Shown here one piece after another: positions 33,131-33,912 of a DNA stretch of 33,912 nt. The notes below the pieces were generated by a model. That model made no database searches. It was not told the DNA's origin and was given only the letters and a program-made list of their open reading frames with translations. This stretch comes from an uncultured Bacilli bacterium (GTDB lineage: Bacteria > Bacillota_I > Bacilli_A > RFN20 > CAG-449), in the NCBI GenBank assembly GCA_947632435.1, contig CANRPC010000018.1, positions 1 through 33,912 on the forward strand, read 5' to 3'. The position numbers were made by a program, and so were the translations under genes. Each line of letters starts with the position of its first letter. Within the stretch, counting starts at the first letter, position 1.

Positions 33131-33632
33131 TAATATCAATACCTTTCTTCAGCTTTTTAATTGCATTATTGTATGCCCATAAAACTGTTCCTAATGGGCG
33201 ATGCATTAATTTAGCTATTTCTTTGTGTGTGAGATTATTTACTAAATGCAAGATAACGATTTCATACTCTTTATCGTTTAAAATTTCTTTTACTTTCTTC
33301 AAAAGTGCATCATCTTCATATTCTTCATTAACTTGAAATAAAGGAGTATTTTCAAATTCTTGAATATCAACATGACGTTTTTGCTTCTTTAATATATCTA
33401 ATGCGATATTTCGTGAAATAACGAATAGATATCCTAAAACGTTTTTTTCTTCTTTCAAAGAAGGTAAATTTGTAAGAAAGCGTAGGTAAGTTTCTTGTAA
33501 AGCATCTTCACTTAATTCCCTATTTTTTAAAATGGCAAAGATGTTGTAATAGATTTTGCGCTTAGTTTGTTCATAAAAAGAGTCAAAGTAGTCCATGTTA
33601 CCTTTAAGTAACTCTTTAAATTCCTCTTCCAC
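33123..33632 (-). CDS. ECF-type RNA polymerase sigma factor
   Basis: This 169-residue sigma-70 family protein has region 2 (about 12-85: LKNRELSEDALQETYLRFLT, VLGYLFVISRNIALDILKKQ) and region 4 helix-turn-helix (about 113-163: LVNNLTHKEIAKLMHRPLGT, VLWAYNNAIKKLKKG). The length is typical of extracytoplasmic-function sigma factors. The start is GTG at 33632, supported by AAAGGAG 6 bases upstream. It is coupled to the anti-sigma-like gene and probably transcribes its own operon from the element at 33646-33682. The signal is unknown; envelope stress or a surface ligand is likely from the partner's topology. Confidence 0.93.
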   Translation of the reverse strand: MEEEFKELLKGNMDYFDSFYEQTKRKIYYNIFAILKNRELSEDALQETYLRFLTNLPSLKEEKNVLGYLFVISRNIALDILKKQKRHVDIQEFENTPLFQVNEEYEDDALLKKVKEILNDKEYEIVILHLVNNLTHKEIAKLMHRPLGTVLWAYNNAIKKLKKGIDINA

Positions 33633-33645
33633 TTCCTACTCCTTT

Positions 33646-33682
33646 CTATTAATACTTTTTATTAAAGCAAATTATTGGATTT
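33646..33682 (-). promoter_or_regulatory. Candidate ECF-type promoter, copy 1 (sigma gene)
   Basis: On the minus strand, TCCAATAA (33679-33672) and GTATTAATAG (33655-33646) are 16 bases apart, preceded by AAATTTAAAAAA. If GTATTA is the -10, transcription starts close to or within the ribosome binding site, leaving almost no leader; this is the main weakness of the promoter reading. Confidence 0.55.
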
Positions 33683-33784
33683 TTTAAATTTTTTTTTAAA
33701 ATTTTTATTTGCTTTTTTATTGCCATAATAATATTAGTTTTCTTAATTTTATTTTTCAATAAAATTTTTACCTTTAAAGAAAAT

Positions 33785-33826
33785 AAAAACTCTTTAAAAT
33801 ATCAAGAAGATACATAAAGAGTTTTT
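33785..33826. terminator. Terminator at the right end of the window
   Basis: AAAAACTCTTTA (33785-33796) and TAAAGAGTTTTT (33815-33826) form a perfect 12-bp stem with an 18-base loop. It probably ends a minus-strand gene that lies mostly to the right of the window. Bases 33827-33912 allow short C-terminal frames on the minus strand (one ends ...FLRFI at a TAA, 33858-33860), but I cannot tell which is real. Confidence 0.7.
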
Positions 33827-33912
33827 AAATATTTCTCCCGTTTTCCGTAGCAACGCATTAAATAAACCGAAGGAAATAAAAATAAAAATAAAGCAGGAAT
33901 GCAATAATATCA

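Noticed and set aside
33802-33909. A minus-strand frame reading through a possible C-terminal membrane segment, with an in-frame TGA at 33910-33912 that could be read as Trp
   Set aside because: TGA is clearly used as stop at sigF, spoVAD, the MoxR gene and the ECF sigma gene, so a Mycoplasma-type code is not supported; the frame lacks a start and its end overlaps the terminator.

Overview
The window is very AT-rich DNA with tightly packed genes, AGGAGG-type ribosome binding sites, standard stop use (TGA ends sigF, spoVAD, the MoxR gene and the ECF sigma gene) and a sporulation cluster in Bacillus-like order. This points to a spore-forming, low-GC Gram-positive bacterium, probably an uncultured gut or rumen member of the Bacilli or a relative. 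Secreted pectate-lyase-like and PL6 lyase lipoproteins, plus kduI, suggest growth on uronate-containing plant, algal or host polysaccharides. The species cannot be fixed from the sequence.

Layout. 1-1063: start of an unknown gene behind a promoter with a perfect cre match, then kduI. 1105-3867 (minus): tyrS followed by a tightly coupled cassette of an HPr-kinase-like protein, a PqqD-like protein and an S26-type peptidase. 4259-7419 (minus): a VanZ-family protein, a PL1 lyase lipoprotein, a 60-residue double-glycine-leader peptide and radC. 7554-8731 (minus): an SPFH membrane protein and a previously uncalled 55-residue ribbon-helix-helix protein. 8886-9689 (plus): TPP riboswitch and thiT. 9725-15727 (minus): dacF, spoIIAA, spoIIAB, sigF, spoVAC, spoVAD, spoVAE, spoVAF. 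16021-16638 (minus): an XRE-type membrane regulator. 17101-20200 (plus): PL6 lyase lipoprotein under a strong promoter with an operator at the start site, then an N-formylglutamate amidohydrolase-like protein. 20212-22329 (minus): LRR protein, formate/nitrite-type channel, small lipoprotein. 22599-30510 (plus): five-gene MoxR/DUF58/von Willebrand A (Bat-like) operon. 30722-33632 (minus): ECF sigma factor, membrane anti-sigma-like protein, and a lipoprotein that is a paralogue of the anti-sigma ectodomain.

How the genes may work together. The lyases would release unsaturated uronate oligosaccharides, and KduI acts on the keto-deoxyuronate made from them. The promoters at both ends of the carbohydrate region share the core AGAAARCGCTTACATT, so a CcpA or LacI-type repressor may coordinate them. 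The spoIIA/spoVA block is a condensed forespore sigma and dipicolinate-channel cluster.

The most unusual system is the ECF unit. The sensor half of the anti-sigma protein has been duplicated as a free lipoprotein with a Ser/Thr/Glu-rich spacer. The same two-part upstream element (TCCAATAA, 16 bases, GTATTAATAG) precedes both the sigma gene and the lipoprotein gene, which suggests an autoregulated envelope-sensing circuit with a decoy or co-sensor. Second in interest are the orphan HPrK-like/PqqD/S26 cassette and the nearby double-glycine peptide, whose ribosome binding site is buried in a terminator hairpin.
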